Shown one piece after another: positions 1-8,615 of a stretch of 16,283 nt of DNA. Each line of letters starts with the position of its first letter. The stretch's first letter is position 1. Both the position numbers and the translations under genes were made by a program. Origin of the DNA: Nitrospira sp. UBA5698 (GTDB lineage Bacteria; Nitrospirota; Nitrospiria; Nitrospirales; Nitrospiraceae); assembly GCA_002420115.1 (NCBI GenBank), contig DIHK01000009.1:1-16283 (forward strand), given 5' to 3'. The notes beneath the pieces were generated by a model that was given only the letters and a program-made list of their open reading frames with translations, was not told the DNA's origin and made no database searches.

Positions 1-2
1 CT

Positions 3-1208
3 TCAGGCCAAGATTTCCGTGACCACGCCCGAGCCGACCGTCTTGCCGCCTTCCCGCACGGCAAACCGCAACCCCTGATCCATCGCGATCGGACTGATCA
101 ACTCCGCCGCCACACTCACATTATCCCCCGGCATCACCATCTCTACCCCCGGATTCAACTGCACCACCCCCGTCACATCCGTCGTCCGGAAGTAAAACTG
201 CGGCCGATACCCATTGAAGAACGGCGTATGCCGCCCCCCTTCTTCCTTCGTCAGCACATAAATCTCTGCCTTGAACTTCGTATGCGGCGTGATGGTCTTC
301 GCTTTACACAACACCATCCCGCGCTCCACATCTTCCTTCTTGGTGCCCCTGAGCAGGACCCCAATGTTGTCTCCCGCCTGCCCCTCATCCAACACCTTGC
401 GGAACATCTCGACGCCCGTCACCACCGTCGTCTGGGTGGGCCGCAACCCCACGATCTCGATTTCATCCCCCACCTTCACAATGCCCCGCTCACAACGCCC
501 CGTCACCACCGTCCCCCGGCCACTGATCGTAAACACGTCTTCAATCGGCATCAGGAACGGCTTCTCGATCGGCCGCTGCGGCGTCGGAATGTACGTATCC
601 ACCGCCTCCAAGAGCTTCATAATGGAGGGTACGCCCAACTCCCCCTGATCCGCTTCCATCGCCTTCAGCGCACTGCCATGGATGATCGGCGTCTTATCCC
701 CCGGGAACCCATACTTCGTGAGCAGCTCCCGCACTTCCAGCTCCACCAACTCCAAGAGCTCTTTGTCATCGACCTTGTCAGCCTTGTTCAAAAACACCAC
801 AATGTAGGGCACACCCACCTGCCGGGCCAACAGAATGTGCTCGCGAGTCTGCGGCATGGGACCATCAGCCGCACTCACGACCAAGATCGCGCCGTCCATC
901 TGCGCCGCACCCGTAATCATGTTCTTCACATAGTCGGCGTGGCCCGGGCAATCGACGTGGGCGTAATGCCGGTTGTCGGTCTCATATTCCACGTGACTGA
1001 TGGCGATGGTCATGATCTTGGTGGCATCCCGCCGCCCCTGACTCTCCGAGGCTTTCGCCACTTCGTCGTAGGGCACATACTTCGCCATCCCGCGATCCGA
1101 GCACACCTTCGTCAACGCCGCCGTCAACGTCGTCTTCCCATGGTCCACATGCCCGATCGTCCCAATGTTCACGTGCGGCTTCTTCCGCTCGTATTTCGCC
1201 TTCGCCAT
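3..1208 (-). CDS. tuf: Elongation factor Tu (EF-Tu), copy 1
   Basis: EF-Tu carries aminoacyl-tRNA to the ribosomal A site as a GTP-bound ternary complex in the cytoplasm. The 401-residue protein has the P-loop GHVDHGKT (19-26), the G3 motif DCPGH (86-90, with the catalytic-type His90) and NKAD (141-144), then ordinary beta-barrel domains 2 and 3 ending GSGVVTEILA. I chose the ATG at 1208 (MAKAKYERKK) because GGGAG and GGGG purine runs lie just upstream; an in-frame TTG nine codons earlier (1235) lacks support. It lies 30 nt after fusA as the last str-operon gene. Oddity: switch I reads QGRRDATKIMTIAIS where the family usually has EEKARGITINTS, and the loop is five residues longer than in E. 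coli. The Thr of the motif (T67) is kept. The gene also looks more GC-rich than fusA. A second copy begins at the right edge. Confidence 0.97.
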   Translation of the reverse strand: MAKAKYERKKPHVNIGTIGHVDHGKTTLTAALTKVCSDRGMAKYVPYDEVAKASESQGRRDATKIMTIAISHVEYETDNRHYAHVDCPGHADYVKNMITGAAQMDGAILVVSAADGPMPQTREHILLARQVGVPYIVVFLNKADKVDDKELLELVELEVRELLTKYGFPGDKTPIIHGSALKAMEADQGELGVPSIMKLLEAVDTYIPTPQRPIEKPFLMPIEDVFTISGRGTVVTGRCERGIVKVGDEIEIVGLRPTQTTVVTGVEMFRKVLDEGQAGDNIGVLLRGTKKEDVERGMVLCKAKTITPHTKFKAEIYVLTKEEGGRHTPFFNGYRPQFYFRTTDVTGVVQLNPGVEMVMPGDNVSVAAELISPIAMDQGLRFAVREGGKTVGSGVVTEILA

Positions 1209-1238
1209 ACCCCTACTCCCTTCCTGATTCAGCAATCA

Positions 1239-3308
1239 CTATTTTTTAATGATGGCTTCCGCAATATTCTTCGGAACCTGGTCGTAACGATCAAACTCCA
1301 TACTATACGTCGCACGCCCTTGAGTCCGAGACCGAAGGTCCGTTGCATAACCAAACATTTCCATCAGCGGAACAACTGCATCAATCGCCTGAGCACCGGC
1401 TCGGACTTTCATGCCTTGAACCTTACCTCTTCGCCCATTCAGATTTCCAATGACGTCACCCATGAACTCCTGAGGAACCAAGACCTCAACCTTCATGATT
1501 GGCTCAAGCAGAACCGGGTCCGCCTTTTTGCACGCATCAGAGAAACCCATAGAGGCAGCAATTTTAAACGCCATTTCATTGGAATCGACATCATGATACG
1601 ATCCGTCGATGACCGTGACTTTCACATCCCGCAGCGGATAACCTGCAACGACCCCGGTCTCCATCCTCTCCCGAACGCCTTTTTCAATGGCAGGAATATA
1701 TTCCCTAGGAATTGCCCCTCCCACAGTCTTATTGACGAATTCTAGACCTTTGCCAGGCTCGGACGGCTCAACCGTTAAGACAACATGCCCATACTGCCCG
1801 CGCCCTCCGGTCTGCTTAATGTACTTAGATTCAGCCTCAGCCTTTCGCCTGATCGTCTCCCTAAACGCTACTTCCGGCTTTCCAACATTGGCCTCGACCT
1901 TGAACTCGCGCAACATTCGATCGACAATAATTTCAAGATGCAACTCACCCATCCCAGCAATGATCGTCTGAGCCGTTTCTTCATCTGTTCGCACACGAAA
2001 AGACGGATCTTCCTGCGCCAGCTTCTGAAGCGCGAAACCCATTTTCTCCTGATCTTGCTTGGTTTTTGGCTCGATCGCCATCGCAATGACCGGCTCAGGG
2101 AATTTCATAACCTCGAGCAGAACCGGCTGCTTTTCATCCGCCAGGGTGTCTCCGGTAGTAGCACCCTTAAGCCCCACGGCCGCAACAATATCTCCAGCAT
2201 GAACCTCGTCGATTTCCTCTCGCTTATTGGCATGCATTTTCAGGAGACGACCAATTCGGTCTTTCGCCCCCTTGGTCACGTTCAAGACCGGAGTTCCGGT
2301 CTTAAGGGTTCCCGAATAGACACGGAAGTAGGTCAACTGACCAGCAAATGGATCAGACATGATCTTGAACGCCAAGGCAGCAAAGGGTGCTGCATCATCA
2401 GACTTCCTCTCCACCTCTTTACCACTATTAGGATCTACCCCCATAACAGGAGGGATATCCAACGGTGAGGGAAGATAATCAACAACTCCATCCAGCAGTT
2501 GCTGCACGCCCTTATTCTTGAATGCCGAGCCACAAAGGACCGGCGTGATCTTCATCGAGATCGTCGCCGCCCGAATTGCCCGCATAACTTCCTCTTCCGT
2601 CAACGGGTGACCATTTAAATACTTCTCCATCACCTGATCATCAAACTCCGCGACGGCATCGAGCATTTTCTCTCTGTACTCTTTTGCCTGAGCCAGAAGA
2701 TCTGAAGGAATCTCATCAACCTTATACTTCGCACCAAGCGTCTCGTCATCGTAAAAGTACCCCTTCATCCTAACGAGATCGATTGATCCACGAAACTCAG
2801 CCTCCCGGCCAATTGGAATCTGAATCGGAACCGGCTTTGCCCCAAGCCGATCAATAATTGATTGGACGCTGCCATAAAAGTCAGCCCCAACCCGATCCAT
2901 CTTATTCATAAAAGCGATACGAGGAACATGATACTTGTCGGCCTGACGCCAAACCGTCTCAGACTGAGGCTCAACTCCCTGCACGGAATCAAAGGCTGCC
3001 ACTGCTCCATCAAGCACACGAAGCGAACGCTCTACTTCAATTGTAAAGTCGACGTGCCCTGGCGTATCAATAATATTGATCCGATGGTCACGCCAGAAGC
3101 AGGTCGTCGCGGCAGCGGTAATAGTAATGCCTCGCTCCCGCTCCTGCTCCATCCAGTCCATCGTGGCTGCACCTTCGTGAACCTCGCCCAACTTATGAGT
3201 CATTCCCGTGTAATAGAGGATCCGCTCGGTAGTCGTAGTCTTCCCTGCATCAATGTGAGCCATGATGCCAATGTTTCTTGTGTGATCCAGCGACGTTTGA
3301 CGAGCCAC
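1239..3308 (-). CDS. fusA: Elongation factor G (EF-G)
   Basis: EF-G is the GTPase that drives tRNA-mRNA translocation and, with RRF, ribosome recycling. The 689-residue product is of normal length. It has AHIDAGKT (17-24), a canonical RGITI switch I, DTPGHVDF (G3) and NKMD (G4), followed by domains II-V including the HVDSNEMAF-like domain IV region (here DVDSNEMAFKIAA). The start is a GTG at 3308 (VARQTSLDHTRN): AGAGGAG sits five bases upstream, and residues 2 onward match the family N-terminus. An upstream in-frame start at 3344 would add 12 unrelated residues and overrun this ribosome-binding site. The gene lies between rpsG (114-nt gap) and tuf (30-nt gap) in the str operon. Base composition looks lower in GC than in tuf. 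This appears to be the canonical housekeeping EF-G rather than a paralogue, because it sits in the str operon and has all motifs. Confidence 0.97.
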   Translation of the reverse strand: MARQTSLDHTRNIGIMAHIDAGKTTTTERILYYTGMTHKLGEVHEGAATMDWMEQERERGITITAAATTCFWRDHRINIIDTPGHVDFTIEVERSLRVLDGAVAAFDSVQGVEPQSETVWRQADKYHVPRIAFMNKMDRVGADFYGSVQSIIDRLGAKPVPIQIPIGREAEFRGSIDLVRMKGYFYDDETLGAKYKVDEIPSDLLAQAKEYREKMLDAVAEFDDQVMEKYLNGHPLTEEEVMRAIRAATISMKITPVLCGSAFKNKGVQQLLDGVVDYLPSPLDIPPVMGVDPNSGKEVERKSDDAAPFAALAFKIMSDPFAGQLTYFRVYSGTLKTGTPVLNVTKGAKDRIGRLLKMHANKREEIDEVHAGDIVAAVGLKGATTGDTLADEKQPVLLEVMKFPEPVIAMAIEPKTKQDQEKMGFALQKLAQEDPSFRVRTDEETAQTIIAGMGELHLEIIVDRMLREFKVEANVGKPEVAFRETIRRKAEAESKYIKQTGGRGQYGHVVLTVEPSEPGKGLEFVNKTVGGAIPREYIPAIEKGVRERMETGVVAGYPLRDVKVTVIDGSYHDVDSNEMAFKIAASMGFSDACKKADPVLLEPIMKVEVLVPQEFMGDVIGNLNGRRGKVQGMKVRAGAQAIDAVVPLMEMFGYATDLRSRTQGRATYSMEFDRYDQVPKNIAEAIIKK

Positions 3309-3313
3309 TTCTA

Positions 3314-3320
3314 CTCCTCT
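3314..3320 (-). promoter_or_regulatory. Ribosome-binding site deciding the GTG start of fusA
   Basis: AGAGGAG on the minus strand, followed by TAGAA and then GTG at 3308. The spacing and strength favour the GTG over the upstream in-frame start at 3344, which would place this site inside the coding region. Confidence 0.8.
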
Positions 3321-3335
3321 AAAAACAAATATGCT

Positions 3336-3394
3336 GCAGATCAAGCCGCATCATACTGCTGCGATGCACGAGTACCCGGATCTGCGAATCGCAG
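3336..3394 (-). promoter_or_regulatory. Overlapping, mutually exclusive hairpins in the rpsG-fusA gap
   Basis: Seen on the minus strand: CTGCGA (3394-3389) can pair with TCGCAG (3387-3382), a tight hairpin. The sequence GCAGATC (3385-3379) overlaps that hairpin's 3' arm and can instead pair with GATCTGC (3342-3336), close to the fusA ribosome-binding site. The two folds share bases 3382-3385, so they cannot form together. This gap is 114 nt, longer than its neighbours in the operon. A role in tuning EF-G translation or termination is inference only, and the stems are short. Confidence 0.3.
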
Positions 3395-3422
3395 CACGGC
3401 TCAACTGCAGCACAGAACGACG

Positions 3423-3893
3423 TTACCAGCGATAATGAGCGAATGCCTTATTCGCCTCGGCCATTCGATGCACATCCTCACGCTTCTTCACCGCAGCTCC
3501 AGTATTATTCGAGGCATCAATTAATTCAGCTGCGAGCTTTTCACGCATACTCTTACCACCACGCGTACGAGCAAACTGCGACAACCAACGCAACGCCAAA
3601 GAGACACGGCGAGCCGGCCTGATTTCAACCGGAACCTGATAGGAAGCCCCCCCAACTCGACGAGACTTAACCTCAACAATGGGCTTCACATTGTCCACAG
3701 CCGCCTTAAACACCTTGAGCGGATCACCACCCGTCTTCTCTTGAATCACATCGAATGCGCCGTAACATATGCGCTCAGTAGTACTCTTCTTCCCACTACT
3801 CATGAGTGCATTAATAAACTTCCCCACCAACTTATCTCGATAGCGAACATCTGGAAGTACTTCCCGTTGACCTAAAAATCTACTGCGTGGCAT
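3423..3893 (-). CDS. rpsG: 30S ribosomal protein S7
   Basis: S7 is a primary 16S rRNA-binding protein that nucleates assembly of the 30S head and lines the E site and mRNA exit channel. The 156-residue length is exactly the common bacterial size. The N-terminus MPRSRFLGQREVLPDVRY is a normal S7 opening, with the conserved core VEVKSRRVGGASYQVPVEI in the middle and the terminal AEANKAFAHYRW. The ATG at 3893 is the only sensible start; upstream is a weak purine stretch (TAGGT). It lies 46 nt after rpsL and 114 nt before fusA. In E. coli S7 represses its own operon by binding the rpsL-rpsG intergenic RNA. Here that gap is only 46 nt and I see no clear equivalent structure. Confidence 0.98.
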   Translation of the reverse strand: MPRSRFLGQREVLPDVRYRDKLVGKFINALMSSGKKSTTERICYGAFDVIQEKTGGDPLKVFKAAVDNVKPIVEVKSRRVGGASYQVPVEIRPARRVSLALRWLSQFARTRGGKSMREKLAAELIDASNNTGAAVKKREDVHRMAEANKAFAHYRW

Positions 3894-3939
3894 AGTGACC
3901 TATTCTGATATCTAGATTAAACCCATCAAAACAAGATGG

Positions 3940-4311
3940 TTACTTTGGACGTTTAGCTCCATACTTCGAACGACTCTGCTTTCGACCCGCCACCCCGACA
4001 GCATCCAGCGCACCACGAACCAAGTGGTAACGAACTCCAGGAAGGTCCTTCACGCGACCACCTCGCACAAGCACGATTGAGTGCTCTTGAAGATTGTGCC
4101 CTACGCCAGGAATATAGGTCGTCACTTCCATCCCGTTCGTCAAACGGACACGCGCAACCTTCCTCAGTGCCGAGTTTGGCTTTTTCGGGGTCGTTGTATA
4201 AACACGCAGACAGACTCCTCTTTTTTGAGGGCAAGACCTCAAGGCGGGGCTCTTTGTCTTGGACTTGACAAATGCCCTCCCTTTTCGAACCAACTGATTG
4301 ATCGTAGGCAT
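3940..4311 (-). CDS. rpsL: 30S ribosomal protein S12
   Basis: S12 sits at the decoding centre of the 30S subunit and affects tRNA selection accuracy. At 123 residues it has the usual short-form bacterial length. The loop TTTPKKPNSALRK carries Lys43, and RGGRVKDLPGVRYH carries Lys88 and Asp89, the residue modified by RimO where that enzyme exists. The unaltered Lys43 and Lys88 predict a streptomycin-sensitive ribosome, as far as S12 decides this. The ATG at 4311 has GAGGAT about ten bases upstream. It is the first gene of the str operon. A consensus promoter lies 58 nt upstream, in the gap after rpoC, giving an estimated leader of about 50 nt. Confidence 0.98.
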   Translation of the reverse strand: MPTINQLVRKGRAFVKSKTKSPALRSCPQKRGVCLRVYTTTPKKPNSALRKVARVRLTNGMEVTTYIPGVGHNLQEHSIVLVRGGRVKDLPGVRYHLVRGALDAVGVAGRKQSRSKYGAKRPK

Positions 4312-4368
4312 TACGTTCTGATCCTCTTCAATCTATCAATTACGCTTCATCACCTGCAAAGCCGCCGG

Positions 4369-4397
4369 ATTATAGTGATGCGATCACCAACTGTCAA
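4369..4397 (-). promoter_or_regulatory. Sigma70-type promoter of the str operon (rpsL-rpsG-fusA-tuf)
   Basis: On the minus strand TTGACA (4397-4392) and TATAAT (4374-4369) are separated by exactly 17 bases: both hexamers match the housekeeping sigma consensus perfectly, with ideal spacing. The -10 is followed by CCGGCGG, a GC-rich discriminator of the kind found at stringently controlled ribosomal promoters. Transcription would start near 4362, about 50 nt before the rpsL ATG. The spacer holds an inverted repeat, GTGAT-N3-ATCAC (4375-4387). No convincing terminator lies between the rpoC stop and this promoter, so it probably adds to readthrough from rpoBC. Regulation by ppGpp is inference. 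Confidence 0.85.
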
Positions 4398-4419
4398 GGG
4401 GTGAATGCCCACAACTTTG

Positions 4420-7400
4420 CTACGATCGAGCATTTTCTCCTGGTGCAGTTGACACCGCTGGTTCTGATGTCAGCGCGGCGGCTGGCGTTCCAGCAGCAAC
4501 AGACAGCCCTTCTGGCTTTTCACTCATCACGAAGGTATCTCGATACTCCTCAAACCCGGATCCGGCAGGAATGAGTCGCCCGACAATGACGTTCTCCTTC
4601 AATCCCAAGAGATTATCCTCCCGACCATTGATCGCTGCCTCCGTCAACACACGCGTTGTTTCCTGGAAAGAGGCCGCTGAAATAAAGCTGTCAGTCGTCA
4701 GTGCCGCCTTCGTAATGCCCAACAGCACAGGTTTTCCCAAGGCTGGGGTTCCATTTTTCGAAAGCACTCGCTCATTTTCCCTTTCAAAGACACTCTTGCT
4801 CACCTGACTGCCAGGCAAAAACTGGGTGTCCCCAGGGTCCTCAACGCGAACCTTCCGTAACATCTGCCTCACAATGATCTCAATGTGCTTGTCGTTGATC
4901 GACACACCCTGCAACCGATAGACATCCTGAACCTCATCCACCAAATATTTCTGCAATTCATTAGGACCAAGGACATCCAGAATGTCATGAGGATTCGCCG
5001 ACCCGTCCATCAGAGGTTCACCAGCGCGAACCCAATCACCCTCATGCACGTTGACGTGCTTCCCTTTAGGAATAAAATACTCCTTCACGTCACCCATTTT
5101 ATTGTCGACCAGGACCTTGCGCTGTCCTTTCACAAACCCGCCGTAAGAAACCTCGCCATCAATTTCCGTGATGACGGCCTGTTCTTTCGGCTTTCGGGCT
5201 TCAAACAGCTCCACAACCCGAGGAAGACCCCCTGTAATATCTTTCGTTTTCGTAGTCTCTCGAGGGATCTTTGCCAAGACGTCGCCGGGAAATACCGTGG
5301 CCCCCTTCTCGACGAAGATATGGGCCCCGACCGGCAACAAATACCGCGCAACGGCATTCGAACCGCCGGGAACTTTCGCCGTTTTCCCTCCCTCATCTTT
5401 GATCGATACACGAGGACGGAGCGTCTGACCGGTATGTTCAATGATCACCTTACGTGACAAACCCGTCACTTCGTCGAATTCGTCCTTCATCGTGACGCCT
5501 TCGACGATGTCTCCGTAGGCTATTCTCCCACCCACCTCTGTTAAGATCGTAAGAGAGTACGGATCCCACTCAACGAGCTTTTGTCCAACAACAACGGGAT
5601 CGCCATCTTTGATCTTGATCTTAGCCCCATACACAACGGGGTACTTCTCTCGCTCTCGGCCACTATCGTCGACGATCGCAATTTTCGTATTGCGATTCAT
5701 CACCACCCATTCACCATCCTTATTGCGAACAGCAATCCCGGCGTTGTGAATGTCGGCGTTCTTCTTCGCATCAAAACTCATGAACCTGATCCGCCCAGCA
5801 TGCTTGGCCTCGAGCACCGTTTGCTCCACCACCTTACTGGCTGTACCACCGATATGAAACGTCCGCATGGTGAGCTGCGTTCCCGGCTCTCCGATTGACT
5901 GTGCCGCGATGACACCGACCGGCTCACCCTTCTCGACCAGACGCCCCCGCGCTAAGTCACGCCCATAACAGGCTCGACATACGCCGCGCGGCGCTTGACA
6001 GGTCAGGACGGATCGAATCTTGACACGGTCCACTCCGGCTTCAACGACCGACTTGGTCAGCTCCTCAGTAATCTCTTCGTTCCAGGAAACAATGATCTCC
6101 CCTGTCACTGGATCACGAATATCCTCTGCCGCCAAACGGCCAAGAATTCGCTCCTCTAATGGCTGAATAACCTCTCCACCTTCCACGAGTGCACTGACGG
6201 TAATGCCGTCACGCGTCCCACAGTCAAGCTCGTGAATAATAACGTCCTGGGCAATGTCGACAAGGCGGCGAGTCAGGTACCCTGAATTGGCGGTCTTCAG
6301 CGCTGTATCCGCAAGACCCTTACGGGCACCGTGAGTCGAGATAAAGTACTGCAACACCGTCAGACCCTCACGGAAATTAGCTGTAATCGGTGTCTCAATA
6401 ATCTCACCCGATGGTTTTGCCATCAGGCCTCGCATCCCGCCCAGCTGACGGATTTGCTGTGAGCTGCCACGCGCACCGGAATCAGCCATCATAAAGATGG
6501 GGTTAAACGATTCGACCTTGCCAGGATCGCCCCCGGCACCAAGCTCTTTCATCATCTCGTTTGAAACCTGCTCCGTGACATGAGCCCAGATATCGATGAC
6601 CTTATTGTACCGCTCTCCATTCGTGATCAAGCCCTCAGAATACTGCTTCTCAATCTCATTCACCTCTCGCTGCGCCTTCCCAATGAAGTCTTCTTTCTTA
6701 CTGGGAATATGCATGTTGTCGATACAGATCGACAATCCGGCTTTTGTCGCGTAGGTAAAGCCAATATCCTTGATCTTATCCAGAAATTCGACGGTATCGC
6801 GATGGCCAGTTTGACGGTAGACCGCATCAATGAGCTTACTCATCTCCTTCTTCGTCATAAGCTTATTCGCATTGGCGAATGGGAGACCTGACGGGAGAAT
6901 TTCCGACAGCAGCACCCGCCCGACGGTAGTCTGCACTAGTGAGCCGGCCAAGCGCACCTTGATTCGAGCATGCTCTTCCACTTCACGGGCATCAAATGCG
7001 ATTCGAACCTCTTCAGCCGATCCAAAGACTTTCCCCTCACCCTTGACTCCGAGTCGTTCTTTTGTCAGCCAGTAACATCCCAACACCATGTCCTGCGAGG
7101 GCACGGCGATTGGTTTTCCGTTAGCTGGGGAGAGAATATTGTTAATGGACATCATCAGCACACGCGCTTCGACCTGTGCTTCCACGGACAACGGCACATG
7201 CACCGCCATCTGATCTCCATCGAAGTCTGCATTGAATGCTGCGCAGACGAGCGGGTGCAAACGAATCGCCTTTCCTTCCACCAACACCGGATCAAAAGCT
7301 TGAATGCCCAATCGATGAAGTGTTGGCGCCCGATTCAGCAATACCGGATGTTCCCGAATGACCTCATCAAGCACGTCCCAGACTTCCGGACGCTCCTTCT

Positions 7401-8607
7401 CTACCAACCGCTTCGCACTTTTAATCGTTGTCGCCGCTCCACGCGCCTCCAGCTTATGGAAGATAAACGGCTTGAACAATTCCAACGCCATCTTCTTGGG
7501 CAATCCGCATTGATGCAGGCGCAACTCAGGTCCGACGACGATAACCGTACGACCTGAATAATCAACACGTTTCCCGAGCAGATTCTGTCTGAACCGCCCC
7601 TGCTTCCCCTTGAGCATGTCGCTTAACGACTTCAGTGGTCGCTTGTTTGGTCCACGAATGGCGCGCCCTCGCCGCCCATTGTCGAAGAGAGCATCGACCG
7701 CCTCCTGCAACATTCGCATTTCATTCCGGATAATGACACCCGGCGCCTTCAGCTCCATGAGGCGCTTCAACCGATTGTTGCGATTAATCACACGTCGATA
7801 GAGATCGTTCAGGTCGGACGTGGCAAATCGCCCGCCATCCAACGGAACCAAAGGGCGAAGTTCAGGAGGAAGGACCGGGATGACATCCATTATCATCCAC
7901 TCTGGTTTATTGCCGGACTTCCTAAATGCTTCAAGCACCTTAAGCCGCTTCGCGTATTTCTTTTTCATCGCCGCAGAAGTGGACGCTTTGGCTTTGACCT
8001 GCAGTTCGTCCCACAAGGCATTGATATCAATCTTCCTCAGCAAGTCACGGATCGCCTCGGCCCCAATCCCGACCTTGAACCCACTCGATCCATACTCCGA
8101 AATAAGCGTGCGCAACTTATCCTCAGGAACCAACTCTTTTTCTGAGAGATCGGTTGACCCCGGGTCCACACACACGTAGCTTTCAAAATAGAGAATCTTC
8201 TCCAACTGCTTGAGACTCATATCGAGCAGCGTTCCGATCCGACTCGGCACACCCTTCAGAAACCAAATATGTGCGACGGGCGCAGCCAATTCGATATGCC
8301 CCATCCGCTCGCGACGAACCTTCGACTGAATGACTTCAACACCGCACTTATCGCAGACGATTCCGCGATGTTTCATCCGCTTATATTTTCCGCAATTACA
8401 CTCCCAATCCTTCGTGGGCCCAAAAATCTTGGCGCAGAAGAGCCCATCTTTTTCTGGCTTGAATGACCGATAATTGATCGTCTCCGGCTTTTTGACCTCA
8501 CCGTAGGACCAGGATCTAATTTTCTCGGGCGACGCGATGCGAATACGCATCGAATCAAACGAGACAGAATCCCGCTGCTTTTCAAATAATGTATATACGC
8601 CTTCCAA
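4420..8607 (-). CDS. rpoC: DNA-directed RNA polymerase subunit beta'
   Basis: The beta' subunit forms the clamp and much of the active centre of RNA polymerase. The 1395-residue protein has the N-terminal zinc site at Cys70, Cys72, Cys85 and Cys88, the same numbering as E. coli. It has the Mg-binding NADFDGD motif near residue 450 and a trigger loop/bridge region containing THGARKGLADTALKTANSG. The second zinc site includes CQAPRGVCRACYG. I place the start at the TTG at 8607 (then EGVYTLFEKQ), because GGAGGAGG lies eight bases upstream and the N-terminus aligns with E. coli without a gap. A farther in-frame TTG at 8649 would add 14 residues translated across that ribosome-binding site. It lies 46 nt after rpoB. 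The C-terminal tail is short and rich in Ala, Ser and Pro. Confidence 0.97.
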   Translation of the reverse strand: MEGVYTLFEKQRDSVSFDSMRIRIASPEKIRSWSYGEVKKPETINYRSFKPEKDGLFCAKIFGPTKDWECNCGKYKRMKHRGIVCDKCGVEVIQSKVRRERMGHIELAAPVAHIWFLKGVPSRIGTLLDMSLKQLEKILYFESYVCVDPGSTDLSEKELVPEDKLRTLISEYGSSGFKVGIGAEAIRDLLRKIDINALWDELQVKAKASTSAAMKKKYAKRLKVLEAFRKSGNKPEWMIMDVIPVLPPELRPLVPLDGGRFATSDLNDLYRRVINRNNRLKRLMELKAPGVIIRNEMRMLQEAVDALFDNGRRGRAIRGPNKRPLKSLSDMLKGKQGRFRQNLLGKRVDYSGRTVIVVGPELRLHQCGLPKKMALELFKPFIFHKLEARGAATTIKSAKRLVEKERPEVWDVLDEVIREHPVLLNRAPTLHRLGIQAFDPVLVEGKAIRLHPLVCAAFNADFDGDQMAVHVPLSVEAQVEARVLMMSINNILSPANGKPIAVPSQDMVLGCYWLTKERLGVKGEGKVFGSAEEVRIAFDAREVEEHARIKVRLAGSLVQTTVGRVLLSEILPSGLPFANANKLMTKKEMSKLIDAVYRQTGHRDTVEFLDKIKDIGFTYATKAGLSICIDNMHIPSKKEDFIGKAQREVNEIEKQYSEGLITNGERYNKVIDIWAHVTEQVSNEMMKELGAGGDPGKVESFNPIFMMADSGARGSSQQIRQLGGMRGLMAKPSGEIIETPITANFREGLTVLQYFISTHGARKGLADTALKTANSGYLTRRLVDIAQDVIIHELDCGTRDGITVSALVEGGEVIQPLEERILGRLAAEDIRDPVTGEIIVSWNEEITEELTKSVVEAGVDRVKIRSVLTCQAPRGVCRACYGRDLARGRLVEKGEPVGVIAAQSIGEPGTQLTMRTFHIGGTASKVVEQTVLEAKHAGRIRFMSFDAKKNADIHNAGIAVRNKDGEWVVMNRNTKIAIVDDSGREREKYPVVYGAKIKIKDGDPVVVGQKLVEWDPYSLTILTEVGGRIAYGDIVEGVTMKDEFDEVTGLSRKVIIEHTGQTLRPRVSIKDEGGKTAKVPGGSNAVARYLLPVGAHIFVEKGATVFPGDVLAKIPRETTKTKDITGGLPRVVELFEARKPKEQAVITEIDGEVSYGGFVKGQRKVLVDNKMGDVKEYFIPKGKHVNVHEGDWVRAGEPLMDGSANPHDILDVLGPNELQKYLVDEVQDVYRLQGVSINDKHIEIIVRQMLRKVRVEDPGDTQFLPGSQVSKSVFERENERVLSKNGTPALGKPVLLGITKAALTTDSFISAASFQETTRVLTEAAINGREDNLLGLKENVIVGRLIPAGSGFEEYRDTFVMSEKPEGLSVAAGTPAAALTSEPAVSTAPGENARS

Positions 8608-8615
8608 GGTAATGA

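Noticed and set aside
228..1745. A 505-codon open frame on the plus strand across tuf and fusA
   Set aside because: It is antisense to two clear essential genes and spans their junction. Its protein is rich in Arg, His, Pro and Leu, as expected from the reverse strand of a coding region, and matches no family I recognise.
4398..4419. A terminator after rpoC
   Set aside because: The 22 bases before the rpsL promoter hold no stable GC-rich stem and no T-run on the minus strand.
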